A stretch of 64,000 nucleotides of DNA from Roseiarcus sp963726105 (GTDB lineage Bacteria; Pseudomonadota; Alphaproteobacteria; Rhizobiales; Beijerinckiaceae): contig CAVSBJ010000001.1 in NCBI GenBank assembly GCA_963726105.1, positions 62,001 to 126,000 of the forward strand, in the 5' to 3' direction. Positions 43,452-52,693 of this stretch are shown here, in pieces. Numbering within the stretch: the first letter of the stretch is position 1; each line of letters opens with the position of its first letter. The position numbers and the translations under genes are program-made. Under the pieces are notes generated by a model that did no database searches, had not been told where the DNA came from, and was given only the letters and a program-made list of their open reading frames with translations.

Positions 43452-44035
43452 GCACGCGTGGCGGTTTCCGGAATTGCCGCTTCGACCTCGCCGGCGTCCT
43501 GCGCAGTGACGACGCGGCCAATGAAGGGCAGTTCGCGATAGGAATGGGCGACGTCCATGCCGTATCCGACGACAAAAACGTCGGGGCAGACAAAGCCGAC
43601 GAAATCGGCGCCAATCTCAACGACCCGCTTGCCGGGCTTCTCCAGCATCGTGCAGACGAGAACCCGCCTCGCGCCCCGCGCGGCCAGAAGATCCTTGGCG
43701 AAGGCCAGCGTCCGGCCCGATTCGAGAATATCGTCAACAAGCAGGACATCGCGGTCGCGGACCGAGGATTCGATGTCACGAAGGATTTTCACCGTCCCGC
43801 TCGAAACGGTCCCGGCCAAATAGCTCGACAGATGAAAGAACTCGACCTGCGGCTCGAGCCCTGCCCGATGCAGAGCGCGCAGCAGGTCGGCCGCGAACAT
43901 GAATGAGCCTTTGAGAATGGCGACGACAAGCAGGTCCTTCGGCTTCGCTGCGGCAATCTCGCGCGCGAGCGCCTCCGTTCGCTCGGCGATCGCCCGCTCG
44001 TCGTAGAGGACCTTGACCTGTCTTTCGCCGCTCAT
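43448..44035 (-). CDS. hpt: Hypoxanthine phosphoribosyltransferase
   Basis: Hpt salvages hypoxanthine (and often guanine) to nucleotides using PRPP. The 195-residue protein has LLVVAILKGSFMFAADLLRA, the active-site loop EFFHLSSYLAGT and the PRPP-binding motif DVLLVDDILESGRT, with FVVGYGMDVAHSYRELPFIG near the end. Its stop overlaps the pepP start and its start overlaps the stop of the upstream gene, giving a three-gene translationally coupled set. Confidence 0.95.
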   Translation of the reverse strand: MSGERQVKVLYDERAIAERTEALAREIAAAKPKDLLVVAILKGSFMFAADLLRALHRAGLEPQVEFFHLSSYLAGTVSSGTVKILRDIESSVRDRDVLLVDDILESGRTLAFAKDLLAARGARRVLVCTMLEKPGKRVVEIGADFVGFVCPDVFVVGYGMDVAHSYRELPFIGRVVTAQDAGEVEAAIPETATRA

Positions 44036-44559
44036 GAAGGGGACTCTGTGAACAGTCCTCCTTTATCTCCCGGCGCGTCGAATTTTACCAGAACCTCACG
44101 AACGCCCGCCGGGGGCGCCGCCAACCGGGCCCGGAACGGGACGCGCTCACGAGCGTTGAGACTGATCTTCGGTCCCTTCGTCGTCCAGACGTAAATCTCG
44201 CGCCCATCCTCGCCACGGAGCGCCAGACGGAGATCCGGCACAGACGTCTTGCCGTCACGCAAATTCTCAATCTCTCCCGTGATCACGAGCTCGTCCTGAC
44301 CTCCGCTTTGCTGCGCAACCGTCACATGAACTTTGGCGATCGACAGGCCGCGAAGATTGACCGGCAATCCCACGCCAGCATAAAGTGCGGCCGTCGCCGG
44401 CGCGATGGAAACGATCGTCGCCCGGTCTGCGATCGCCGTCGTGCTCATGATCACCAGCCCCGCGAGGACAAACGCGGGGGCCATGACGCGGTGAGCCCGC
44501 CAACGCGGCCGGGGAGAACTTTCATCGCAATCTGAGCCGAACCTGTGGTCTGGAGGCAT
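44032..44559 (-). CDS. DUF3426-like membrane-anchored protein lacking its zinc ribbon
   Basis: A 175-residue protein with one membrane helix (VMAPAFVLAGLVIMSTTAIA) and an extracytoplasmic beta domain: LPVNLRGLSIAKVHVTV, LVITGEIENLRDGKTSVPDL, YVWTTKGPKISLNARERVPF. This matches the C-terminal domain of MJ0042-type zinc-finger proteins (DUF3426 region) that usually lie next to ftsE in rhizobia. Those start with a four-cysteine zinc ribbon and a long linker; here that part is absent and only a short basic head remains. It is either a shortened family member or a gene that has lost its 5' end. Confidence 0.6.
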   Translation of the reverse strand: MPPDHRFGSDCDESSPRPRWRAHRVMAPAFVLAGLVIMSTTAIADRATIVSIAPATAALYAGVGLPVNLRGLSIAKVHVTVAQQSGGQDELVITGEIENLRDGKTSVPDLRLALRGEDGREIYVWTTKGPKISLNARERVPFRARLAAPPAGVREVLVKFDAPGDKGGLFTESPS

Positions 44560-44665
44560 CGCGGCGGACCTTGCTGTTCCGATGGAAGAGCCGATGGTGG
44601 TATTTGGGTCGAAACACGGTTAAAGGCGCGTTAAACGGCGGAACTGCGCCGTCGCGAGGATCGCG

Positions 44666-45340
44666 TTGATACGGTTCGAAAACGTCGGATTGCGCTACGG
44701 CATGGGACCGGAGGTGCTCGGCGATCTTAATTTTTCCGTGGAACCCCAGAGCTTTCAATTCCTCACCGGCCCCTCCGGCGCCGGCAAGACGACGCTCATG
44801 CGGCTGATGTTGCTTTCGCTGCGGCCGACACGGGGAACGATCCGCGTCTTTGGTCAGGATTCGGCGGCGCTGACCAAGGACGACTTGACGACGCTGAGAC
44901 GGCGGATCGGCGCTGTCTTTCAGGACTTTCGCCTCTTGGACCATCTCACGACTTATGAGAACGTGGCGCTGCCGTTGCGGGCGATGGGTCGCGAGGAATC
45001 CAGTTATCGGGCCGAGGTGGTCGAGCTTTTGCGCTGGGTCGGTCTCGGCGATCGGATGAACGCATCTCCGCCTGTCCTTTCGGGAGGCGAAAAGCAGAGG
45101 GCCGCAATCGCTCGCGCATTGATCGTTCGCCCGGAATTGTTGCTGGCGGATGAGCCGACCGGCAATGTCGATCCCGGCCTCGCGCGCCGTCTCCTGCGGC
45201 TGTTCGTCGAACTTCACAGGCTTGGCACGGCGGTCGTCATCGCAACGCATGATCTCCAGCTCATGGATCAGTTCGGCTTCGCTCGCCGGCTGGTTGTCGG
45301 CGACAGCAAACTGACGATTTTTGACGGATTGCCGTCATGA
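44666..45340 (+). CDS. ftsE: FtsE, cell division ATP-binding protein
   Basis: FtsE is the ATPase of the FtsEX complex, which couples the division ring to peptidoglycan hydrolases. The 224-residue protein has IRFENVGLRYGMGPEVL, Walker A GPSGAGKTTLMRL, a Q-loop VFQDFRLLDHLT, signature LSGGEKQRAAIARAL and Walker B LLLADEPTGNVDP. The start codon is TTG at 44666, with GCGAGGA before it. The ftsX ATG overlaps its stop codon. Confidence 0.95.
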   Translation: MIRFENVGLRYGMGPEVLGDLNFSVEPQSFQFLTGPSGAGKTTLMRLMLLSLRPTRGTIRVFGQDSAALTKDDLTTLRRRIGAVFQDFRLLDHLTTYENVALPLRAMGREESSYRAEVVELLRWVGLGDRMNASPPVLSGGEKQRAAIARALIVRPELLLADEPTGNVDPGLARRLLRLFVELHRLGTAVVIATHDLQLMDQFGFARRLVVGDSKLTIFDGLPS

Positions 45341-46287
45341 ACGAACCGATCGTCGAGCCCATTCTCGCGGTGGACGGGGAGTCGTCATTCAAGACCAATG
45401 CGTCGCTCATACCGCGCGACTCCGTCGCCGGGCGCGCGCTGGTTGTCGTCATTGCGATCATGACATTTCTCGCGTGCCTGACCGCGGGCGCGGCGCTCCT
45501 GGTCGCCCACGCCTCGCAAGCCTGGCGCTCGGACGTGCTGCGCGAAGCCACGATCCAGGTAAAGCCCGGACCTGGCGACGATGTCGAAAGCCTCGTCGCC
45601 AAAGCCGCCGCCATCGCCGCCCGGACCCCCGACGTCGAATCCGCGCACGCTTATTCAAAGGCCGAATCGGAGAAGCTTCTCGAGCCATGGCTCGGCGCCG
45701 GGCTCGACCTCAGTCAGCTGCCCGTCCCGCGGCTGATCGTTGTTCAACTTCGCCGCCAGCGCTCCGAGGACCTCGCGACGTTGCGTTCAGCGCTCGCCGC
45801 GGCCGTTCCCCAGGCTGATCTCGACGACCATCGGATGTGGGCGGCGCGCCTCGGCGCCATGGCCGACGCCGTCGTCATTCTCGCTGCCGCTCTTTTCGTG
45901 CTGATGATCGTGGCGATGGGCACGGCGATCGGGTTCGCCACCCGCGGCGCGATGGCGGGCAATCGGGAGATCATCGAGGTCCTTCACCTCGTAGGCGCCT
46001 CCAACGCCTTCATCGCCAAGGAGTTCCAAGGCCATTTTCGTCGATTGGGCCTTCGCGGCGCCATGATCGGCGGCGTCGCGGCGATTGCTTTCTTCGCGCT
46101 CGCCTCCGTTCTGTCCTTCTGGTGGGCGCATTCTCCCGGTGGCGACGAGATCGCGGCGATGTTCGGCTCGTTCGCGCTTGGCTCCTCCGGCTATCTCGCG
46201 CTTGTCATCGTGTGCGCCGCAGTTACCTTGCTGACCGGTCTCCTTTCGCGCGAGATCGTCATGCGCCATTTGCAATCGTTGCAATAG
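45337..46287 (+). CDS. ftsX: FtsX, cell division permease-like protein
   Basis: The membrane partner of FtsE, 316 residues. One helix (ALVVVIAIMTFLACLTAGAALLVA) precedes an extracytoplasmic domain (about residues 60-170, with IQVKPGPGDDVESLVAKAA), then three further helices: AVVILAAALFVLMIVAMGTAI, a stretch containing AMIGGVAAIAFFALASVLSF, and YLALVIVCAAVTLLTGLL. The conserved cytoplasmic segment NREIIEVLHLVGASNAFIAK is the best FtsX marker. It is translationally coupled to ftsE and followed after 40 bases by plsC. Confidence 0.93.
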   Translation: MNEPIVEPILAVDGESSFKTNASLIPRDSVAGRALVVVIAIMTFLACLTAGAALLVAHASQAWRSDVLREATIQVKPGPGDDVESLVAKAAAIAARTPDVESAHAYSKAESEKLLEPWLGAGLDLSQLPVPRLIVVQLRRQRSEDLATLRSALAAAVPQADLDDHRMWAARLGAMADAVVILAAALFVLMIVAMGTAIGFATRGAMAGNREIIEVLHLVGASNAFIAKEFQGHFRRLGLRGAMIGGVAAIAFFALASVLSFWWAHSPGGDEIAAMFGSFALGSSGYLALVIVCAAVTLLTGLLSREIVMRHLQSLQ

Positions 46288-46327
46288 ACGCGCGGCGATT
46301 CTTCTCCGCGAACCTCCGACGGCTGCC

Positions 46328-47113
46328 ATGCTCGCAACGCGATCGCTGCTTTTCAACGCGCTCTTCTACCTGAACCTCGTGGTTCTGATGATCGTCGGCC
46401 TGCCGACCATCTTGTTCGGCAGGCGCGCGATCTTTGCTCTCGCACGCCTGTGGGGCGCGATTTCCGTCTGGCTCCTGGAAGCGATCTGCGGGCTCAAGCT
46501 CGAATATCGCGGCGTCGAGAATATCCCGCACGGGGCGGTCTTGATCGCCGCCAAGCATCAATCGTTTCTGGAGACCTTCGCGCTGCTCAAATATGCGCCC
46601 GACTTCGCCATCATCCTCAAGCGCCAGCTCACCTACGTCCCGCTGTTCGGCCTGTACCTCATCGTTTCGCAGCAGATCGCGATTGACCGAGGGCGCGGCC
46701 GACAAGCTCTCCAACAAATCGCCGGCGCCGCGAAGCCTGTGTTCGCCGCAGGGCGACAGGTGTTCATTTACCCCGAGGGAACGCGGCGCTTGCCGGGCGC
46801 CCCGCCCATGTACAAGCACGGCGTCGCGGCGCTCTACGCGGCCGCAGACGTTCCGTGCCTTCCGGTCGCCGTCAACACCGGGCTGTTCTGGCGGCGCCGC
46901 GGCTTCCTGCGCCGCCCGGGCGTCGCCGTCATCGAATATCTGCCCGTGATCCCGCCCGGGCTTGACCGCGTCGCTTTCGGCAAACGCCTGCGCTCGGCGA
47001 TCGAGACGGCCTGCGACCGCCTCAACGCAGAGGCGGTCGTCCAGGACCCGTCGCTTGCGGCTGTCATTGCGGAAGGCGCGAATAGCGATGCGGAAACGCT
47101 ACGTTCGGCTTGA
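46328..47113 (+). CDS. plsC: 1-acyl-sn-glycerol-3-phosphate acyltransferase
   Basis: PlsC adds the second acyl chain to lysophosphatidic acid to make phosphatidic acid, at the inner membrane. The 261-residue protein has an N-terminal helix (LFYLNLVVLMIVGLPTILFG), the motif I region IAAKHQSFLETFALL, in which the usual HX4D reads HQSFLE, and motif III FIYPEGTRRLPGAP, followed by VAVNTGLFW and IEYLPVIPPGLD. The H-to-E spacing variant is seen in other alphaproteobacterial members. In relatives a YdcF-like gene often stands between ftsX and plsC; it is absent here. Confidence 0.92.
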   Translation: MLATRSLLFNALFYLNLVVLMIVGLPTILFGRRAIFALARLWGAISVWLLEAICGLKLEYRGVENIPHGAVLIAAKHQSFLETFALLKYAPDFAIILKRQLTYVPLFGLYLIVSQQIAIDRGRGRQALQQIAGAAKPVFAAGRQVFIYPEGTRRLPGAPPMYKHGVAALYAAADVPCLPVAVNTGLFWRRRGFLRRPGVAVIEYLPVIPPGLDRVAFGKRLRSAIETACDRLNAEAVVQDPSLAAVIAEGANSDAETLRSA

Positions 47114-47166
47114 CGGCGATCTTGCTTTGTTCTATTTACGTTCATGGAATAATCAGGGTCGGGCGA

Positions 47167-47613
47167 ATGACGCTGGCATACGAGGATCGAACGATCGACC
47201 GGGCGGACGGGGTCTCGGAATCGCCCGCCGCCGGTTGGACCGCCGCAATGAGCGATCGCCAGGATGACCGCCGCGGCTCCTCGCTAGCCGCGCTCGAGGG
47301 CATGCCGATCTCGTCCCGATTTTGTTCTTGGATCGGCCTGTCGGGGCGGCGCTACGTCTTCTCGGTCTATCCGGCCTCGGAATGTCCGGCGTTTCGCGAT
47401 TCCGTCCTGTTAACGGTCGTCCGCGACATGACGGGGCGACGGCGCGTCATGTCGGTGCGTGAGACGGGATTGTTTCCGGAACCCGTGGTCGAAAAAGCTC
47501 AACGCGAGTTTCGCGCCTTCGGTCCCGGCGTTGAGTTTCATCTCCATTTGCTGGCCACGTCTCCTACGGAACGGGCAGCGACTGTCGCCGATCTGGCGAT
47601 CGCCCAGGCCTGA
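47167..47613 (+). CDS. Conserved hypothetical protein (148 aa)
   Basis: A 148-residue protein without membrane segment or signal peptide. The middle RFCSWIGLSGRRYVFSVYPA and SVLLTVVRDMTGRRRVMSVR look like a compact beta-rich domain; the last part (VEFHLHLLATSPTERAATVA) is helical. Proteins like it occur beside plsC-type genes in rhizobia as far as I recall, but I can give no function. An ATG at 47167 is preceded by GGGCGA only, so the start could be the internal ATG near 47248 (MSDRQDD). Confidence 0.65.
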   Translation: MTLAYEDRTIDRADGVSESPAAGWTAAMSDRQDDRRGSSLAALEGMPISSRFCSWIGLSGRRYVFSVYPASECPAFRDSVLLTVVRDMTGRRRVMSVRETGLFPEPVVEKAQREFRAFGPGVEFHLHLLATSPTERAATVADLAIAQA

Positions 47614-47626
47614 CGGCGCGAGCCGC

Positions 47627-48178
47627 TCAGGCGCGGAGTCTCGCGCTCAGCCATTCGAGATCCGGGTCCCGCACACCAAGAGCCAGCAGATGATCGTTGG
47701 TCTCGAGAATATATTCCGCATTGTCGCCGGATTGGCCTTTGCCGGCGCGCACATATTCGAGCATCGCCTGACGATCGAGGCCGCCCGCATATTGAGAGTG
47801 AAGCCGGTCGGCGACGTAGGTCACAGCCGAGACCCGGTCGCCAGCTTCAAGCGTGATTGGCGCAACACGTTCGAGATAGACGGCGGTCACCTGCTCGCGT
47901 TCCCGAAGGTAGCGAATTGTCGCTTCGCGCAACGCCGCATCGACCTCGAACGCGACGCCGGGACAGGCGCCGCCGCGATCCAGCCCCAGCACAAGCCCGG
48001 GCCGTTCGGGCGAACCGCGATACACATGCGAGTAGACGCACAGGCTTCTGCGCCACCCGCGCAGGAGCGCTTTGCAGCGTCGCGCATAGGCGAACCCGGG
48101 CCGCCACATCAGCGACCCGTAACCGAACACCCAGAAGCTGCCGCCCGGATCGGCCACAGCCGCGTCGGTCGGCGTCAT
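47627..48178 (-). CDS. Gamma-glutamylcyclotransferase (ChaC family)
   Basis: A 183-residue enzyme of the ChaC group that cleaves the gamma-glutamyl bond of glutathione, releasing 5-oxoproline. FWVFGYGSLMWRPGFAY holds the YGSL substrate-binding motif, and YLREREQVTAVYLERVAP carries the catalytic glutamate region; AVTYVADRLHSQYAGGLD is also typical. Its ATG overlaps the tyrC stop by four bases, so it is co-translated at the end of the hisC-tyrC set. Confidence 0.9.
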   Translation of the reverse strand: MTPTDAAVADPGGSFWVFGYGSLMWRPGFAYARRCKALLRGWRRSLCVYSHVYRGSPERPGLVLGLDRGGACPGVAFEVDAALREATIRYLREREQVTAVYLERVAPITLEAGDRVSAVTYVADRLHSQYAGGLDRQAMLEYVRAGKGQSGDNAEYILETNDHLLALGVRDPDLEWLSARLRA

Positions 48179-49137
48179 GGAACCGGCTCGTCCGTTTCCG
48201 CCGCGCGCCGGCCGAAATCAGGAGCCGCCGTTTCCTGGCCCTGCGCGACAATTCCAAGCCTTATCGCTCGCGTCCGGGTGAACAAGGCGAACAGCCCGTC
48301 GCCATCCTCGCGCCGGATCATTCTCTGCAGCGCCGTCAAGTCCTCATTGAACCGGCCAAGCATCTCCAGCACGGCCTCCTTGTTGTGAAGGAAGACGTCG
48401 CGCCACATGGTCGGATCGGAGGAGGCGATGCGCGTGAAGTCGCGGAATCCGCCCGCCGAGAACTTGATGACCTCCGACCGGGTGACCTCTTCGAGATCGG
48501 CAGCGGTGCCGACGATGTTATAGGCGATGAGGTGGGGCACGTGGCTCGTGATCGCCAGCACGAGGTCGTGATGCGCTGCGCTCATGATTTCGACGTGAGA
48601 TCCCAGCGTCTGCCAGAATGTCCGCAGCGTCTCGACCGCCCCATTGTCCGTCCCTTCGGGTGGCGTGAGGATGCACCACCGGTTGACGAACAGGCTCGCG
48701 AATCCGGCGTCCGGGCCAGAGTATTCGGTCCCCGCCACTGGGTGAGCCGGAACGAAATGCGCGTGATCAGGCAGCACCGGCTCAAGCGCCGCGATCACGG
48801 CTCCCTTGACCGAACCGACATCCGATACGATGGCGCCTTGTTTGAGCGCCGGCGCGATGGCGCGCCCAATCGCCTCATTGACGCCAACCGGGGCGCAGAG
48901 GATGACGCAGTCCGCGCCGCTCACGGCGCGAGCCAGATCGTCGGTGACGACGTCGCCAAGTCCGAGCGCCTTCGCGCGCTCCAGAACCGCAACGGACGAG
49001 TCGGCAAGAACGATGCGCCGGGCGGCATGGCGGTGGCGCGCGGCCCGAGCGATCGATGAGCCGATCAGCCCTACTCCGATAATCGCTAACTGTTCGAAGA
49101 TCGGCTCGGCGAGGGGGGCGCCAAGCCGTTCAATCAC
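48175..49137 (-). CDS. tyrC: Cyclohexadienyl/prephenate dehydrogenase
   Basis: This NAD(P)-dependent enzyme oxidises prephenate and/or arogenate on the way to tyrosine. The 320-residue protein opens with LAIIGVGLIGSSIARAARHR (nucleotide-binding motif), followed by ADCVILCAPVGVN, SDVGSVKGAVIAAL, VPAHPVAGTEYSGPDA (catalytic histidine) and GGFRDFTRIASSDPTMWRDV. I place the start at the GTG at 49137, just inside the end of hisC; a longer reading has no family match. It sits between hisC and the ChaC gene, the usual rhizobial order. Confidence 0.93.
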   Translation of the reverse strand: MIERLGAPLAEPIFEQLAIIGVGLIGSSIARAARHRHAARRIVLADSSVAVLERAKALGLGDVVTDDLARAVSGADCVILCAPVGVNEAIGRAIAPALKQGAIVSDVGSVKGAVIAALEPVLPDHAHFVPAHPVAGTEYSGPDAGFASLFVNRWCILTPPEGTDNGAVETLRTFWQTLGSHVEIMSAAHHDLVLAITSHVPHLIAYNIVGTAADLEEVTRSEVIKFSAGGFRDFTRIASSDPTMWRDVFLHNKEAVLEMLGRFNEDLTALQRMIRREDGDGLFALFTRTRAIRLGIVAQGQETAAPDFGRRAAETDEPVP

Positions 49138-50245
49138 CTTCGCCTCGCATGAACTCGCGAAGCGCCGCGACCACGCCTTTGTTGGCCTCCTCGCCGCCAA
49201 CCGTGAGGCGCAAAGACTCCGGCAGGCCATAGGCTGCGACCGCGCGAAGAATGAACCCCCGCGCGCTCAGGAACGTATCCGCGTCGGCGGCAGTCCGGCC
49301 CGCTTCCTTAGGGAAGGTCAGCAGCAGAAAATTTCCGACGCTTGGCGTGACCCCGACGCCCAGCTCAGCGATCGTCTCGGCGAGCCAGGGAAGCCAGAGC
49401 GCATTGTGCGCGATCGCGCCATCAATATGCGCCGCGTCTTCGAGGCTCGCGACGCCGGCTGCCTGCGCGGCTCCGTTCAGATTGAAGGGCCCCCGAACCC
49501 GGTTCAACGCATCGATGATGTGCGCCGATCCATAGCCCCAGCCAATGCGCAGGCCCGCCAGCCCATGGATCTTCGAGAACGTCCGGGTCACGACGACGTT
49601 GTCTGCCGTCGAAGCCAGCTCGATGCCCGCCGCATAGTCGTTGCGCGTCACGTATTCGGCGTAAGCCGCGTCGATCACTAGGAGCGTGTGCGGCGGAAGG
49701 CCCTCATGCAGACGCTTCACTTCCGAGAACGGAACGTAGGTGCCGGTCGGATTGCTCGGGTTGGCGAGAAAGACGATTTTCGTCCGGGCGCTTACTTTCT
49801 CGAGAATTGCGTCCACGCTCACCGTTCTGTCCGTCTCCTCCGCGACAACCGGAATGCCGCCGGCGGCGCGGATGCAGATCGGATAGGTCAGAAACCCGTA
49901 CTGGCTGTAGAGGCCTTCCTCGCCAGGATGCAGGAAGACATGCGCGAGCAGCGCCAGGAGTTCATCGGAGCCGTTGCCGCAAATGATACGGGACGGATCA
50001 AGGCCGTAGCGCCGGCCAATCGCCTCCCGCAGCGCCGTCGAGGCGCCGTCCGGATAGAGTTCCAGCTTCTCCGCCAACGCCTTGACGGCTTCGACCGCCC
50101 TTGGCGACGGACCGAGCGGAGATTCGTTGGACGAAAGCTTATGAACCCTGTCGAGGCCCGGAACCCGGCTTTTGCCTGGCACATAGGGGTCGATTTCGAG
50201 AATCGCCGCCCTGGGCTGAGGGCGTACTGGAACATTGGAGGTCAT
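49130..50245 (-). CDS. hisC: Histidinol-phosphate aminotransferase
   Basis: A 371-residue pyridoxal-phosphate enzyme of fold type I. KLSSNESPLGPSPRAVEA opens the family core; ICGNGSDELLALLAHVF, FLANPSNPTGTYVPF, LLVIDAAYAEYV and the cofactor lysine in VTRTFSKIHGLAGLRIGW are all present. In this position next to tyrC the enzyme often also transaminates aromatic keto acids, but its histidine role is the standard assignment. Confidence 0.95.
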   Translation of the reverse strand: MTSNVPVRPQPRAAILEIDPYVPGKSRVPGLDRVHKLSSNESPLGPSPRAVEAVKALAEKLELYPDGASTALREAIGRRYGLDPSRIICGNGSDELLALLAHVFLHPGEEGLYSQYGFLTYPICIRAAGGIPVVAEETDRTVSVDAILEKVSARTKIVFLANPSNPTGTYVPFSEVKRLHEGLPPHTLLVIDAAYAEYVTRNDYAAGIELASTADNVVVTRTFSKIHGLAGLRIGWGYGSAHIIDALNRVRGPFNLNGAAQAAGVASLEDAAHIDGAIAHNALWLPWLAETIAELGVGVTPSVGNFLLLTFPKEAGRTAADADTFLSARGFILRAVAAYGLPESLRLTVGGEEANKGVVAALREFMRGEGD

Positions 50246-50263
50246 GGCGAGGTCCGATTAGCC

Positions 50264-51115
50264 TCAATTCGCGCTCTCGCGCAACGCCGAGGCGTCAATT
50301 CGGTCCGCATGCGCGCCAATCTCCGAAGCGCGAACGTCAGCGGCGCCGACGGACCGCAGAGCCTGGCTTGCGGCGTCCGGCGCGACGCCGCCGGGCCGCG
50401 CGACAAGAAGGGCGAGCCCCGTTCCGGCAGCCGCGGAGCCGATCGTTTCAGCTCCAATTCGTTGCAAGGCATGAGGGATGTCGGGACGCCATCGATCGAG
50501 CGTTACCGATTCGAGCACGACGTCACGCGCCGTCCCATCGACCAATGGCTTCGAGATCACGAACACCGGCATGCCCGCGGGATGGTCGGCGCGCTCGACG
50601 AACGGCAAGCGAGCAATGATCTTCGGCGCCTCCGGTGAAGCGAGGTTCGTCCACCAGGCGCCGGCGCCCGGGCCTCCATCGACCGCGAACATGCCGAGAT
50701 CGCCGGTGGATTCCGCGACCGCCCGGATGACCGCGCCGGCGCCAAAATGCGGAACGCAGGGGGTCGTGAAGCCGAAGTGAAAACGCGCCGAGTCCCGCAT
50801 CGCGGCATCGCCCCCGGACACGTCGACATGGACGCTGTACGGCGCCTGAACGTAGGTGAAGGTGGAAATAATCACCCGCCAAATGCCTTCGACCGTGTCG
50901 AGCGGAAGAAGACCGCGATGGCGCTCGACAAGCGCCCGCATCATCGAGGCTTCCCGTGCGGGGCGAAACGCCGACCCGCCGCCTTGACGGGCCTTGATCT
51001 CGATCAACTGGTCAATGACGCGCCCCCGCTCCATGAGGAGCTCGTGCATCCGCAAATCGATGCGATCGATCTCCACTCTCAGATCGGCGAGAGTCGGTTT
51101 CGCTGGCTGGGACAC
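50264..51115 (-). CDS. Chorismate mutase (AroQ-type, long form)
   Basis: A 283-residue protein with an N-terminal AroQ chorismate mutase domain (about residues 1-95): LRVEIDRIDLRMHELLMERG, VIDQLIEIKARQG, FRPAREASMMRALVERHRG. Chorismate mutase converts chorismate to prephenate. The C-terminal two thirds (DVSGGDAAMRDSARFHFGFT, VPHFGAGAVIRAVAESTGD) is the extension typical of rhizobial forms and resembles a ligand-binding domain; its function is unclear. The start is a GTG. It precedes hisC by 18 bases, linking tyrosine and histidine genes in one operon. Confidence 0.88.
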   Translation of the reverse strand: MSQPAKPTLADLRVEIDRIDLRMHELLMERGRVIDQLIEIKARQGGGSAFRPAREASMMRALVERHRGLLPLDTVEGIWRVIISTFTYVQAPYSVHVDVSGGDAAMRDSARFHFGFTTPCVPHFGAGAVIRAVAESTGDLGMFAVDGGPGAGAWWTNLASPEAPKIIARLPFVERADHPAGMPVFVISKPLVDGTARDVVLESVTLDRWRPDIPHALQRIGAETIGSAAAGTGLALLVARPGGVAPDAASQALRSVGAADVRASEIGAHADRIDASALRESAN

Positions 51116-51181
51116 GAAACGCCGTCTCCTTTCGAGGGACTGAGGAGATCCGACTTAGCTCGAGAGCTGCTCGGAAGCGGC

Positions 51182-52447
51182 TCAGGTGTTCATGGACTCG
51201 AAGAAGCCCGCGTTGCTCTTCGTCTCGCGCAGCTTGCCGAGCAGGAATTCGATCGCGTCCACCGTGCCCATTGGATTCAGAATGCGCCGCAGCACATACA
51301 TCTTCTTCAGGATATCCGGCGGCACCAGCAACTCTTCCTTCCGGGTTCCCGACCGGGTGATGTCCATTGACGGGAAGGTGCGCTTGTCGGCCACCTTTCG
51401 ATCGAGAATGATTTCCGAATTGCCGGTTCCTTTGAACTCTTCGAAAATGACTTCGTCCATGCGAGAGCCGGTGTCGATCAGCGCGGTCGCGATGATGGTC
51501 ATCGAGCCGCCCTCTTCGATATTCCGCGCCGCGCCGAAAAACCTCTTCGGACGCTGGAGCGCATTGGCGTCGACGCCGCCCGTCAGAACCTTTCCGGACG
51601 AAGGCACGACCGTATTGTAGGCGCGCCCGAGTTGGGTGATCGAATTGAGCAGGATGACGACATCGCGTCCGTGCTCGACCAGCCGCTTGGCCTTTTCGAT
51701 CACCATCTCGGCGACCTGAACGTGCCGCACCGCGGGTTCGTCAAAGGTCGACGACACAACCTCGCCGTTCACCGAGCGCTGCATGTCCGTCACTTCTTCC
51801 GGCCGCTCGTCGATCAAAAGCACGATCAGATAGCATTCCGGATGATTGGCGGTGACCGACTGGGCGATGTTCTGCAAGAGCACCGTCTTGCCTGTGCGCG
51901 GCGGCGCGACGATCAGGGCGCGCTGCCCCTTGCCGATCGGCGCGACGATATCGATGACGCGTGACGACAGGTCCTTCCGAGTCGGATCCTCGACTTCAAG
52001 CTTCAGGCGCTCGTTGGGATAGAGCGGCGTCAGGTTGTCGAAATGGACCTTGTGCCTGGTCTTCTCCGGGTCCTCGAAATTGATTGCGTTGCATTTGAGC
52101 AGCGCGAAATACCGTTCCCCCTCCTTGGGGCTTCGGATGACGCCTTCGACCGTGTCGCCGGTTCTAAGCCCGAGCCGCCTGATTTGCGACGGCGACACGT
52201 AAATATCGTCTGGACCGGGAAGATAATTGGCGTCGGCCGATCGCAGGAAGGCGAATCCGTCCTGCAAAATCTCGACCACGCCCTCGCCGATAATCTGAAC
52301 CTCGACGCTGGCGAGCTGCTTGAGGATCGCAAACATCAGCTCCTGCTTGCGCATGATCGACGCGTTTTCGACGTCGTTCTCCTCCGCGAACGCCAACAGC
52401 TCGGTCGGCGATTTTTGCTTTAATTCCTTGAGTTTCATTTCCCGCAT
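51182..52447 (-). CDS. rho: Transcription termination factor Rho
   Basis: Rho is the hexameric RNA helicase that ends transcription at unstructured C-rich RNA. The 421-residue protein has the N-terminal MKLKELKQKSPTELLAFAEE, the RNA-binding cold-shock-like domain with GFAFLRSADANYLPGPDDIY, Walker A VAPPRTGKTVLLQ, LLIDERPEEVTDM, the Q-loop TVVPSSGKVLTGGVDANALQ and the R-loop DTGSRMDEVIFEEFKGTGN. A second start three codons in (ATG at 52438) is possible. It is transcribed away from the proposed origin. Confidence 0.97.
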   Translation of the reverse strand: MREMKLKELKQKSPTELLAFAEENDVENASIMRKQELMFAILKQLASVEVQIIGEGVVEILQDGFAFLRSADANYLPGPDDIYVSPSQIRRLGLRTGDTVEGVIRSPKEGERYFALLKCNAINFEDPEKTRHKVHFDNLTPLYPNERLKLEVEDPTRKDLSSRVIDIVAPIGKGQRALIVAPPRTGKTVLLQNIAQSVTANHPECYLIVLLIDERPEEVTDMQRSVNGEVVSSTFDEPAVRHVQVAEMVIEKAKRLVEHGRDVVILLNSITQLGRAYNTVVPSSGKVLTGGVDANALQRPKRFFGAARNIEEGGSMTIIATALIDTGSRMDEVIFEEFKGTGNSEIILDRKVADKRTFPSMDITRSGTRKEELLVPPDILKKMYVLRRILNPMGTVDAIEFLLGKLRETKSNAGFFESMNT

Positions 52448-52693
52448 TGGGCGGACCTTTACTCGGACTTCCGGTCGCGCGGACCTGCAAAGTCATTAGA
52501 TATGATGGGTGATGGCGCTGACAATTCGAGGCGAGGTTTGTCGTGTCAGGGCCGCGGCAAAAGTTGGATCGGGCGATCCGGCGCCGCCAGGTGGAACCCG
52601 CGTTGATAAGCACGGGCGCCGGTTCATAGTCGCGTTCTTGGAATTTTTCAACAGGCATTTTGTCGCGCTAGACCAGATGGTTCCCGAAAGCCG

